From Bifidobacterium asteroides (lineage in GTDB: Bacteria > Actinomycetota > Actinomycetes > Actinomycetales > Bifidobacteriaceae), in assembly GCF_009683175.1 (NCBI RefSeq), contig NZ_WKKW01000002.1, forward strand, positions 186,001-250,000: 64,000 bases of DNA. Reading direction: 5' to 3'. Position 1 is the first letter of the stretch; each line of letters starts with the position of its first letter. Below, piece by piece: positions 17,991 through 25,490 of this stretch. The position numbers and the translations under genes were made by a program. A model generated the notes under the pieces. The model was not told where the DNA came from. It worked only from the letters and a program-made list of their open reading frames with translations, and made no database searches.

Positions 17991-19934
17991 TCAGTCCTGC
18001 TGGTAGTCGGCAATCTGGTTCCCTCCCATCTCATCGATCAATGCATCCAGGGGTCCGCCCTGACCAATCAGCTCTTGCGGATTGCCCTGGGCCACAATTC
18101 GTCCATGCTCCAGCATGATCACCCAGTCCATGTTGGCCAGCCAGTGCAGCCGGTGGGTGGCCAGGACGACCAGATGCCCGTCCATGATGGGCAGCAGGGT
18201 CTGTTTCAGGTCGTATTCGGTCTCGATGTCCAGGTGGGCTGTGGGCTCGTCAAAGAACAGAATCTCGCGCGAGGGATCCAGGATGCCCCTGGCCAGGGCG
18301 ATTCGCTGTGCCTGGCCACCGCTGATGCCACGGTTGCCCTCCCCGATTTGGGTGTTCAAACCGTCGGGCAATGTGTTCAGCCAGTCGGTCAGTCCAGCCC
18401 GATCGGCTGCACGGGCCACTTGAGCATCGTCTGCTTCCAGGTTGTAAAAGCGGATGTTGTCGGCCACTGTGCCGTGGAAGATGAAGGGGTTCTGCGGAAT
18501 GTAGCTGATGTGCCGCTGCCAGGCAGCCACATTGCAGTGCTCCAGCTGATGACCATCCAGGTCGATGGTGCCTGCCTTGGGCTGGTCAAAGCCAGCCAGC
18601 AGATCCATCAGCGTGGACTTGCCGGCTCCGGAACGACCCACAATGGCCACCTTGGAAAAACCGTGCAGGTTGAAGTCCAGACCGTTCAGGGCCAGAGGCT
18701 GCTCCTGAGAATCCACGGCTGCCTCGGCTCCGGTTCCCTGCGATGCCGCGGAACCGACCTCAGCCGAGACCGCTCCCCCATTACCGTGATGAACCTTGGT
18801 TGCCTTGCGTTTGCTGCCCTTCTTGCCGGACTTTTGGCTCTCGGACTTGGCCATGGCATCCATCTGCGCCCCGGCTGAAGCAGTGCTCTCCACCGGTTTG
18901 GGGCCAGGATAGGCGAAGTCGATTCCTTCCAGGCGCAGGTGGCTGTCTTCCTTCCACCCGGACCAGTCCAGTTCCTCCAAACGTTTGGGCTCTGGTTGCG
19001 CCAGCATGTCCGCGATGTCGTCCAAGGCGTTCTTGCCGTTCAGCGTGGCGTGGAAGTCGTCCCCGAACTGCCGGATGGGCATGAAGTACTCAGGGGCCAG
19101 AATCAGGGCCAGCAGGGCTGGGAAGAGCTCCACCTTGGCGTTGATCAGATTGTTGCCCAGGAAGACGGCCATGATGGCGATGGCCAAGGTGGCGAAGAAG
19201 TCCAGAGCGAAGGTGGAGGTCATGGCCACCCTGATAACGCTCATGGTCCTCTTGCGGAAGCGGTCCGAGACCGAATAGATCTCGTCCTCGTATTCCTTGT
19301 CAATGCCCAGCATCTTCAATGTCGGCAAGCCCAGGACCGTATCCATGAATCGGGTGTTGAGCTTTCGGAACTGAGCGTACTGCCGACTGGAGCGATCCCT
19401 GGCCGCCAGACCCAGAATGACCATGAAGAAGATGAGCAGGGGCAACATGAGCAGGAGAATGAGCCCGGAACCTGCATCCTGGGTCCAGACCACGACCAAG
19501 ACAATCAGCGGGATGAAGATGAGATCCATCATCTTGGGCAGAACCGTCAGCACGTAGGTACGCACCTGGTCAAGCCCATCCACCAGCATGGTGACGGCCG
19601 AGCCCGTGCCACGCCGAGCCAGAGCCGACGGCCCCAGCGAGAAGACCTTGTCCTGAATACGGGGCCGCAGCTCGGCTACGATGGCATCGGCACGGTCGGT
19701 TGCGATACGATCCTTGGCCACATCACAGAGCTGTCGACAGGTGTAGGCGGCCAGAAAAATCAGTACCGGCACCACCAGCACCTTCAAATTCTTAAGGCGC
19801 CAGATACGCACCAGGGCCAGGGTCAATCCATAGGCCTGAACCACCACGCCTATTCCCTGGACCAGGGACAGTGCGGCCAGCAGGCCCAAGGTGAACCGGA
19901 CTCCGTCGAAACGGAAGAGATTTTTGTCAATCAA
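17991..19934 (-). CDS. cydD: ABC exporter subunit CydD with an inserted low-complexity segment
   Basis: Partner of CydC. The 647-residue protein has six transmembrane helices in residues ~10-290 and an ATPase domain with Walker A VGRSGAGKST (about 432-441), signature ISGGQAQRIALARG, and Walker B EILFFDEPTAH. Between IDFAYPGPKP and LNGLDFNL, that is residues ~345-413, lies a polar Ala/Ser/Lys/Gly-rich stretch including SGKKGSKRKATK. This breaks the first beta strands of the ATPase fold and is not part of the usual CydD. The start is TTG at 19934, supported by GGAGG 8 nt upstream; no in-frame ATG or GTG is better placed. Confidence 0.9.
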   Translation of the reverse strand: MIDKNLFRFDGVRFTLGLLAALSLVQGIGVVVQAYGLTLALVRIWRLKNLKVLVVPVLIFLAAYTCRQLCDVAKDRIATDRADAIVAELRPRIQDKVFSLGPSALARRGTGSAVTMLVDGLDQVRTYVLTVLPKMMDLIFIPLIVLVVVWTQDAGSGLILLLMLPLLIFFMVILGLAARDRSSRQYAQFRKLNTRFMDTVLGLPTLKMLGIDKEYEDEIYSVSDRFRKRTMSVIRVAMTSTFALDFFATLAIAIMAVFLGNNLINAKVELFPALLALILAPEYFMPIRQFGDDFHATLNGKNALDDIADMLAQPEPKRLEELDWSGWKEDSHLRLEGIDFAYPGPKPVESTASAGAQMDAMAKSESQKSGKKGSKRKATKVHHGNGGAVSAEVGSAASQGTGAEAAVDSQEQPLALNGLDFNLHGFSKVAIVGRSGAGKSTLMDLLAGFDQPKAGTIDLDGHQLEHCNVAAWQRHISYIPQNPFIFHGTVADNIRFYNLEADDAQVARAADRAGLTDWLNTLPDGLNTQIGEGNRGISGGQAQRIALARGILDPSREILFFDEPTAHLDIETEYDLKQTLLPIMDGHLVVLATHRLHWLANMDWVIMLEHGRIVAQGNPQELIGQGGPLDALIDEMGGNQIADYQQD

Positions 19935-19995
19935 TGCATTATCCTCCGGATGCGCTCCGGTCCTGTCAGCACTGCCCCCCTGCCTCCTTCAATTT

Positions 19996-21048
19996 TCAGA
20001 CGGTCTCAGCCACGGTGGCCGAAGGGCCCACAGGCGAAGCCAGGTGGGCACCATCGGTGTCCAGCCGCTTGCGCTGGATGAAGTAGCTCCAGATGAAGTA
20101 GGCCAGCATGATGGGCAGGAAGATGCAAAGCACCACGGTCATGATCTTCATGGTCAGCGGCGATGCCGAGGCATCCTGGATCAGCAGGTTGTGAGCCGGA
20201 TCGTCAGCGATCATCACCCGCGGGAAGAGCCCGTTGAAGATAAAGGCGATAATGGCCATGAGGGTGATGCCCGAGCAGGTAAAGGCGTAGCCGCCGCGCT
20301 TCTTGAAGACGGCAACGTGACCTCCGATAACCGACGCCAGGATGATGACGGTGATCAGCCAGGTGGACAGGGGGCGTGCCTTGTAGAAGTCGGTGTTGAA
20401 GATGGCCAGGAGCACGAAGACAATCAGGGCCGGATAGGCGATCCAGTAAGCCTTCTCGCTGACGTTGAGCATCCGGCGGGAATCCATGGCGCCCAGCTTC
20501 AGGCTCAGGAAGTGCAGGCCATGAACGAAGCTGAAGAAGACGACAGCGATGCCGCCGACCACGGACAACCAGTTGAACACGTCGAAGAACCCGGGCCAGG
20601 CATCGCCGTTCTTATCCATGGGAATGCCCTGAATCAGGCTGGTCAGCATCATGCCCAGGAAGAGTGGCGCGAAGAGCGAGCCGATGAAGTTGGCCCACTG
20701 CCAGACGCCACGCTCACGGCTGGTCAGCGCGTGGGAGGCGAACTCGAAAGAGACACCACGCAGAATCAGGGAGACGAGCACCAGGAAGAGCAGAAGATAA
20801 TACCCAGAGAAGAGAGAGGCGTACCAGAGCGGGAAAGCAGCAAACATAGCGCCACCGGCGGTAATCAGCCAGACCTCGTTGCCATCCCAGTGGGGGCCGA
20901 TGGCCCTCATGAAGGTGGCGCGCTCATCACCGTCACGGGCCACGAACCTGGTAGCCATGCCAACGCCGAAGTCGAACCCTTCAAGCAGAAGGAATCCTGC
21001 AAAAAGCAGGCCGATGACAAAGAACCACAAACCTTGTAGAAAACTCAT
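19996..21048 (-). CDS. cydB: Cytochrome bd oxidase subunit II (CydB)
   Basis: Second membrane subunit of the bd quinol oxidase. The 350-residue protein begins MSFLQGLWFFVIGLLFAG and continues with LEGFDFGVGM and GPHWDGNEVWLI, both diagnostic of CydB, followed by multiple hydrophobic helices. The length is normal for the family. It is separated from cydD by about 60 bp and lacks cydA immediately upstream, where it normally sits; here ndh is upstream instead. A short open frame ends by ATGA overlap with its start. Confidence 0.96.
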   Translation of the reverse strand: MSFLQGLWFFVIGLLFAGFLLLEGFDFGVGMATRFVARDGDERATFMRAIGPHWDGNEVWLITAGGAMFAAFPLWYASLFSGYYLLLFLVLVSLILRGVSFEFASHALTSRERGVWQWANFIGSLFAPLFLGMMLTSLIQGIPMDKNGDAWPGFFDVFNWLSVVGGIAVVFFSFVHGLHFLSLKLGAMDSRRMLNVSEKAYWIAYPALIVFVLLAIFNTDFYKARPLSTWLITVIILASVIGGHVAVFKKRGGYAFTCSGITLMAIIAFIFNGLFPRVMIADDPAHNLLIQDASASPLTMKIMTVVLCIFLPIMLAYFIWSYFIQRKRLDTDGAHLASPVGPSATVAETV

Positions 21049-21317
21049 GCTAATGCCACTCTCCTCTCGCTCCTGCCAATCCGCGCACAGGCCCGGGAAT
21101 CTTCGCCCAGGCTGTGAGCACTCCAGATATCCGCCCCACTGGAGCGGCAGACCGTGTCTTCCACCGGGAGGAGGAAGAGCAGGAGGTAGTCGATAATCTT
21201 AATGAACACAGGGTCGACGGCCATCGTCGGCAAGGACGAACCGGGGCGAGGCGAGGGCAGGACGAACAGGCCCCCCATCGAAGAACAATGTCGCGACATC
21301 CTCATGGCATTGACCAT
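21045..21317 (-). CDS. Possible small membrane ORF overlapping the cydB start
   Basis: A 90-codon frame between ndh and cydB whose TGA overlaps the cydB ATG as ATGA, a sign of translational coupling. From an internal ATG at 21224 it would give MAVDPVFIKIIDYLLLFLLPV, a single plausible transmembrane helix, then a polar tail. Bd oxidases often have tiny single-helix subunits (CydX, CydH, CydS), but this sequence does not match one I know. Codon use is not clearly coding. It may equally be untranslated leader. Confidence 0.25.
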   Translation of the reverse strand: MVNAMRMSRHCSSMGGLFVLPSPRPGSSLPTMAVDPVFIKIIDYLLLFLLPVEDTVCRSSGADIWSAHSLGEDSRACARIGRSERRVALA

Positions 21318-21370
21318 GTCCGTCCTCCTCTCTCATCGCCTCTAGCCCCTGGCGTCTTTAAGACGCTGGT
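21049..21370. other. ndh-cydB intergenic region
   Basis: About 320 bp. It contains the small open frame described separately and a short hairpin just after ndh, arms GCGTCT and AGACGC at 21351-21365 with a 3-nt loop, without a U tract. A promoter for the cydBDCA part could lie here, but I cannot identify one with confidence. Confidence 0.4.
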
Positions 21371-22546
21371 TCAGTTGCTCTCCAACATGGTACGCACGTT
21401 GGCCAACTCCAGGACCGACCGCTCGTTGACGATCCACTTAACGACCGAGACTATCTTGCCCTTGAGCTTCAGCGTCCCCATTCGGTCGATTTCGGCAACC
21501 CCGGCGTGGGGGCCAAGGGAGCACACGGTCCCTAGGCTTCGGAAGGTGAACCGCTGGGGCTCCTGCCCCCGCATTCTGGCGAGGACATTCGCGGCCGCGG
21601 TATCAGCCTGGGCCATCGAAATCTGCGCAGTGGTCGGGTAGAGCCGACCCGATTGGGGGTCGGGAACGGCACTGACATCACCCACCAGGAACTCCTCTGG
21701 ATGCTGCTCGACCGACAGGTCATCCCTGACCACTACACGGTTACGCTTCTGATTATACCCGGAATCGGCAATAACGTGGCTACCACGCACACCCGTTGTC
21801 CAAATGATCGTATGGGCCTTGAACTCCTGATCATTGGAGACCACGGCATCCTGCCTGACCTCGGTAATGGGGGTGGAGGTGTGGAAGTTGACTCCCCGCT
21901 TGCGCAGGTAATCCACAGCCCAGTCGACCAGGTCCTTGCTGAACATGGGCAGGATCTTGGGCGAGGCCTCAATGCAATCCACCTTGACCTGATCCATGGG
22001 GAAGCCCAGGCGCTTCGAGAGTTGAGGCAGACGGTAGACCAATTCGCCCAGGTACTCGATGCTGGTGAAGCCAGCGCCGCAGACAACGATGCTCAGATCC
22101 AGCGGATCATGGCTGGTCTGGTAGCGGGCCAGCGTCTCTTCCAGCTTCTTGCGGGCCGCCAAGGCGGTGTCCACGTCGACGAGCGGCCATCCATACTCAT
22201 CGGCACCCTTGATGCCGAAGGTTTCGGACTCGAAGCCAAGGGCGTTGATCAGGTAATCATAGGACAGAGGATCGTGATGCTCCAGGCTGACCCGGCGGTT
22301 GTCCTGATCGATGCCGACCACCTTGTCGACAATCAGCTCCACTGAATCGGGCAGGGACTTGCGCAGGTCGAAGACCACGTCCGCCGGCTCCTTGGTTCCC
22401 GCAGCCACCTGGTGCAGCTGAGTGGACTCGTAGTGGTACTCGTTCTTATTGACCAGGACTATATGGGCATCAGTCTTTGCATGAGCCAGCTTCTTGACCA
22501 CGCGAAGACCCGCGTAACCAGCTCCCAACACCATGATTGTCGTCAT
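21371..22546 (-). CDS. ndh: Type II NADH dehydrogenase (NDH-2)
   Basis: Single-subunit, non-proton-pumping NADH:quinone oxidoreductase at the cytoplasmic face of the membrane. The 391-residue FAD enzyme begins MTTIMVLGAGYAGLRVVKKL, the FAD-binding Rossmann loop, and has a second nucleotide-binding region around LSIVVCGAGFTSIEYLGEL for NADH. The FLVGDVSAVPDPQSGRLYP stretch is the conserved FAD-contact GD motif followed by the quinone-site TAQISMAQADTAA region. It would feed electrons to the cytochrome bd encoded next to it. An in-frame ATG two codons upstream (22552) is an alternative start. Confidence 0.93.
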   Translation of the reverse strand: MTTIMVLGAGYAGLRVVKKLAHAKTDAHIVLVNKNEYHYESTQLHQVAAGTKEPADVVFDLRKSLPDSVELIVDKVVGIDQDNRRVSLEHHDPLSYDYLINALGFESETFGIKGADEYGWPLVDVDTALAARKKLEETLARYQTSHDPLDLSIVVCGAGFTSIEYLGELVYRLPQLSKRLGFPMDQVKVDCIEASPKILPMFSKDLVDWAVDYLRKRGVNFHTSTPITEVRQDAVVSNDQEFKAHTIIWTTGVRGSHVIADSGYNQKRNRVVVRDDLSVEQHPEEFLVGDVSAVPDPQSGRLYPTTAQISMAQADTAAANVLARMRGQEPQRFTFRSLGTVCSLGPHAGVAEIDRMGTLKLKGKIVSVVKWIVNERSVLELANVRTMLESN

Positions 22547-22861
22547 AATCACACACCTTTACCGAAAAAATCGTACAATGATTCATATACCGGGTGATGT
22601 TGCCCGATCAGCCGATGATTGGGTTCATCACTCAAGCTTCTATGCTCAACGTATCAGATTCCATCATCGGAAACTCTGACATAACAGTCTGCCGGGCCTC
22701 CTCTTTTTGTTTGCTTGCTCACACCGTGAACAACTCTCGTGGACGCCTCCGTCCGCCGCTTTGCAGGACAGAAGCATTCCTGCAATCCATGGTAATGCGT
22801 AAACAAGAAGAGCGGAACACCGTGTCGGCATTCCGCTCCTTGAGACCTTATGTCCCTACCG
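22547..22861. other. Region between ndh and the tRNA genes
   Basis: About 315 bp, with the ndh promoter presumably in the AT-rich part near 22555-22640. No Rex- or FNR-type palindrome is obvious. The right end holds the tRNA terminator described separately. I see no gene in it. Confidence 0.45.
22810..22838 (-). terminator. Rho-independent terminator of the gltX/tRNA unit
   Basis: Perfect 8-bp stem with arms GAGCGGAA and TTCCGCTC and a 13-nt loop. Read on the minus strand it is followed by a U-rich run (CTTCTTGTTT), placed 24 bp after the last tRNA gene. Confidence 0.8.
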
Positions 22862-22933
22862 CTGGGGTACCTGGACTCGAACCAAGAATGGATGAACCAG
22901 AATCACCTGTGTTGCCAATTACACCATACCCCA
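22862..22933 (-). tRNA. tRNA-Gln (anticodon CTG)
   Basis: 72-nt cloverleaf: acceptor TGGGGTA paired with TACCCCA, discriminator G, and T arm with GGTTCGAGTCC. The anticodon loop reads TTCTGGT around CTG. No CCA is encoded. It follows tRNA-Glu by about 41 bp. Confidence 0.95.
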
Positions 22934-22974
22934 ATTGGCTGTGCGACAACCGCTTGGACGGTTGCCACATGTCG

Positions 22975-23047
22975 TACCCCCGACCGGATTTGGACCGGTG
23001 TTGGCGCCGTGAGAGGGCGTAGTCCTAGACCGCTAGACGACGGGGGC
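22975..23047 (-). tRNA. tRNA-Glu (anticodon CTC)
   Basis: 73-nt cloverleaf: acceptor GCCCCCG paired with CGGGGGT (a G1-U72 wobble), discriminator A. The anticodon loop CCCTCTCAC centres on CTC, and the T arm reads GGTCCAAATCC. It lies 68 bp after gltX on the same strand. Confidence 0.95.
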
Positions 23048-23115
23048 TTCACTTTTCGCCGCGTACGAACCCGGTTCAGCAGGTCAGTAGCACAACAAAA
23101 AAGAAATATACCCGC

Positions 23116-24651
23116 TTAGAGGTTTTGGCGCAAGTTGGCCATCCTTCGGAGTGTTGTACCTTTGCCCAGAATCTCCAGGGACTCGAACAGGGGCGGCGAG
23201 ACGCGCCTTCCCGAGACCGCCACCCTGACCGGACCGAAGGCCAGTCGGGGCTTATAGCCTCCCTCATCCACCAGCGCCTGAGTGAGCAGGTCGTGCAGGT
23301 GATCGGTCTTCCAGTCCTGGTCTGACACATCCTGCAGGGCGGCAATAGCCAGGTCCAGGACCTGCCCGGCCGAGTCCTTGAGCTGTTTGCGGGCGTCCGG
23401 CTCGGGTTCCAGGTAATCATCCTGGCTGAGCAGACTCCCCACCATGCCGGAGACCTCGCCCAACAGACGCACACGAGGCTGGACCAGCGGGGCGGCAGCG
23501 CTCAGAATCCGCTGCTCCCTATCGCTCAGGTCCTGCCAGCACTCGGCACTCACCAGCCCGTCACGCTTGAGGTAGGGCAGGGAGCGATTCAGGAAGTCCT
23601 GCGGCTCCAGCATGCGGATGTGCTCGGCGTTGATGGCCACGGCCTTGTCGATATCGAAGTGGGCGGGATTGGCCTTGACATCGCGGATGTCGAAGTGCTC
23701 AACCATCTCATCCATGGAGAAGACATCCCGGTCCGGGCCGATGGACCAGCCCAGCAGGGCCAGATAGTTGAGCAGGCCCTCGGGAATAAAGCCGTGCTCC
23801 CGGTGCAGGAAGAGGTTGGACTCCGGGTCACGTTTGGACAGCTTCTTCTTGCCCTGGCCCATGACGTAGGGCAGGTGCCCGAACAGGGGCATGGCCCGGG
23901 CTATGCCCAGCTTCATCAGGTACCGGTAGAGGACTATCTGTCGGGGGGTGGAGCTGAGCAGATCCTCACCGCGCAGGACCACGTTGATGCGCATCAGGGC
24001 ATCATCCACCGGGTTGGTCAGAGTGTAAAGGGGATCGCCGTTGGGGCGCACGATCACATAGTCGGGCACGGACCCGGCCTTGAACTCGATATGCCCGCGA
24101 ATCAGGTCGTCAAAGGCGATGTCCTCGTCGGGCATGCGGATGCGCAGGGCAGGACGGCGGCCCTGATCACGGAAGGCCTGACGCTGTTCGTCACTCAGGT
24201 CGCGGTCGTAGCCGTCATAGCCGAAAGCGGCAGGACGGCCGGCGGCCAGGTTGCGCTCCTTGATCTCCTCAGCGGTGGAGTAGGACTCATAGGCGTAGCC
24301 GGCATCCAGAAGCTGCCGGGCCACATCGCGGTAGATATCGCCGCGCTCGGACTGCCGGTAGGGGCCGTCAGGGCCGCCGACCTCCACACCCTCATCCCAG
24401 TCCAACCCCAGCCACTTGAGGGCCTCCAGAATCTGCTGGTAGCTCTCCTCGCTGTCGCGCTGGGCATCGGTGTCCTCGATGCGGAAGACGAAGGTACCAT
24501 GCGAGTGCCGGGCCTGGGCCCAGTTGAAGAGTGCGGTTCGGACCATGCCCACATGCGGGGTGCCGGTCGGCGAAGGGCAGAAGCGGACCCTCAGGTTCTT
24601 GGGCAGGTCGGGTTTGGCGTCGTGATCATGCTCATCAGTCATGACTCCCAT
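23116..24651 (-). CDS. gltX: Glutamyl-tRNA synthetase (GltX)
   Basis: Class I synthetase that charges tRNA-Glu; in organisms with GatCAB a non-discriminating version also charges tRNA-Gln with glutamate. The 511-residue protein has the ATP-site HIGH-type motif in [12 protein letters not shown] near residue 26 and the KMSKS-type motif KKLSKRD at about residue 270. The [18 protein letters not shown] segment is typical. It lies directly upstream of tRNA-Glu and tRNA-Gln genes, so enzyme and substrates may share a transcript. The ATG at 24651 or at 24642 could be the start. Confidence 0.95.
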   Translation of the reverse strand: MGVMTDEHDHDAKPDLPKNLRVRFCPSPTGTPHVGMVRTALFNWAQARHSHGTFVFRIEDTDAQRDSEESYQQILEALKWLGLDWDEGVEVGGPDGPYRQSERGDIYRDVARQLLDAGYAYESYSTAEEIKERNLAAGRPAAFGYDGYDRDLSDEQRQAFRDQGRRPALRIRMPDEDIAFDDLIRGHIEFKAGSVPDYVIVRPNGDPLYTLTNPVDDALMRINVVLRGEDLLSSTPRQIVLYRYLMKLGIARAMPLFGHLPYVMGQGKKKLSKRDPESNLFLHREHGFIPEGLLNYLALLGWSIGPDRDVFSMDEMVEHFDIRDVKANPAHFDIDKAVAINAEHIRMLEPQDFLNRSLPYLKRDGLVSAECWQDLSDREQRILSAAAPLVQPRVRLLGEVSGMVGSLLSQDDYLEPEPDARKQLKDSAGQVLDLAIAALQDVSDQDWKTDHLHDLLTQALVDEGGYKPRLAFGPVRVAVSGRRVSPPLFESLEILGKGTTLRRMANLRQNL

Positions 24652-24698
24652 TGTGCCCCGGTAAGGCGACGTAGACCAATTCAGAGGTGGAGCCGGTA

Positions 24699-25421
24699 TC
24701 AGCCCCGCTGCTGCTCCTGCTGCCGATCCTTGCTGTAGGTCTCCGGAATAAACCTGGTCTGGTCGTGCAGTTTGGGCCAGATGACCACCCGGCCCTGCTC
24801 CAGGGAACGCGGCACGTCGATGATCCGCTGGTTGTCCGAGCCCCGGAACTGGAGCAGGCTGTTCTTACGATTCTCCAAGTAGCGTCCGTCCACCAGCACG
24901 TCAAGGTAGGAGATCAGCTGGGCCTTGTCCGGGGTCTCCCCCGGCCGGTTCAGCTCCTCCCAGGTGTAGCCGGTCCAGCACCAGATATCCTTCTCGTGGC
25001 CGAACTCGCGCCGGATTCGCTCTGAAAGGCCGAGCAGCATGGGGGTGTTGAGCAGAGGCTCCCCGCCCAGATAGGTGATGCCCTGCACGTAGGACAGCGA
25101 CAGGTCCTTGATGATCTGGTCCTCAAGCTCCCGGGTATAGGGATGCCCGGCGCCGAAGTCCCAGATGGAAGCGTTGTAGCACCCCTGGCAGCGGAAGGGG
25201 CAGCCACTGACGTAGAGGGAGCAGCGGATCCCCTCGCCGTCGGTCATGACCAGACGCTTGTAGTCCGCCACGATTCCCCGACTGAGTCGGCGACCGTCCC
25301 ACTGGCCGGCCTTGGGATTGTTGGTCAGCGCAGAGGGAACCCCCGGACCACGCCCCTGCTCATCAGCAGCGAAGTCACGGTGGCCACCCGTCTTTCTCAT
25401 GCTTCCCTGTTTGTCCGTCAT
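24699..25421 (-). CDS. nrdG: Anaerobic ribonucleotide reductase activating protein (NrdG)
   Basis: Radical-SAM enzyme that installs the glycyl radical in NrdD. The 240-residue protein contains the CX3CX2C iron-sulfur motif as [11 protein letters not shown] and the glycine-rich ITYLGGEPL segment that binds SAM. An Asn/Arg-rich leader of about 50 residues precedes the core, making it somewhat longer than many NrdG proteins. AGGAGG sits 5 nt before the ATG. It is co-oriented with nrdD, with 70 bp between them containing a strong hairpin. Confidence 0.95.
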   Translation of the reverse strand: MTDKQGSMRKTGGHRDFAADEQGRGPGVPSALTNNPKAGQWDGRRLSRGIVADYKRLVMTDGEGIRCSLYVSGCPFRCQGCYNASIWDFGAGHPYTRELEDQIIKDLSLSYVQGITYLGGEPLLNTPMLLGLSERIRREFGHEKDIWCWTGYTWEELNRPGETPDKAQLISYLDVLVDGRYLENRKNSLLQFRGSDNQRIIDVPRSLEQGRVVIWPKLHDQTRFIPETYSKDRQQEQQRG

Positions 25422-25438
25422 CTGGTCCTCCTCATGAC

Positions 25439-25471
25439 AATGGCGGGCCGCAAACTACCCGGCCCGCCATT
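25439..25471. other. Strong hairpin between nrdD and nrdG
   Basis: Perfect 12-bp stem, arms AATGGCGGGCCG and CGGCCCGCCATT, with a 9-nt loop, placed 20 bp after nrdD and just before the nrdG Shine-Dalgarno. It could partly terminate transcription or protect the nrdD mRNA end, giving less NrdG than NrdD. Confidence 0.7.
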
Positions 25472-25490
25472 AACTGCGTCTTGTCAGAGC

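Noticed and set aside
18939-20081. Long plus-strand frames of 380 residues over cydD and cydB
   Set aside because: They are shadows of two clear membrane-protein genes, rich in Gln/His/Glu from reversed codons.
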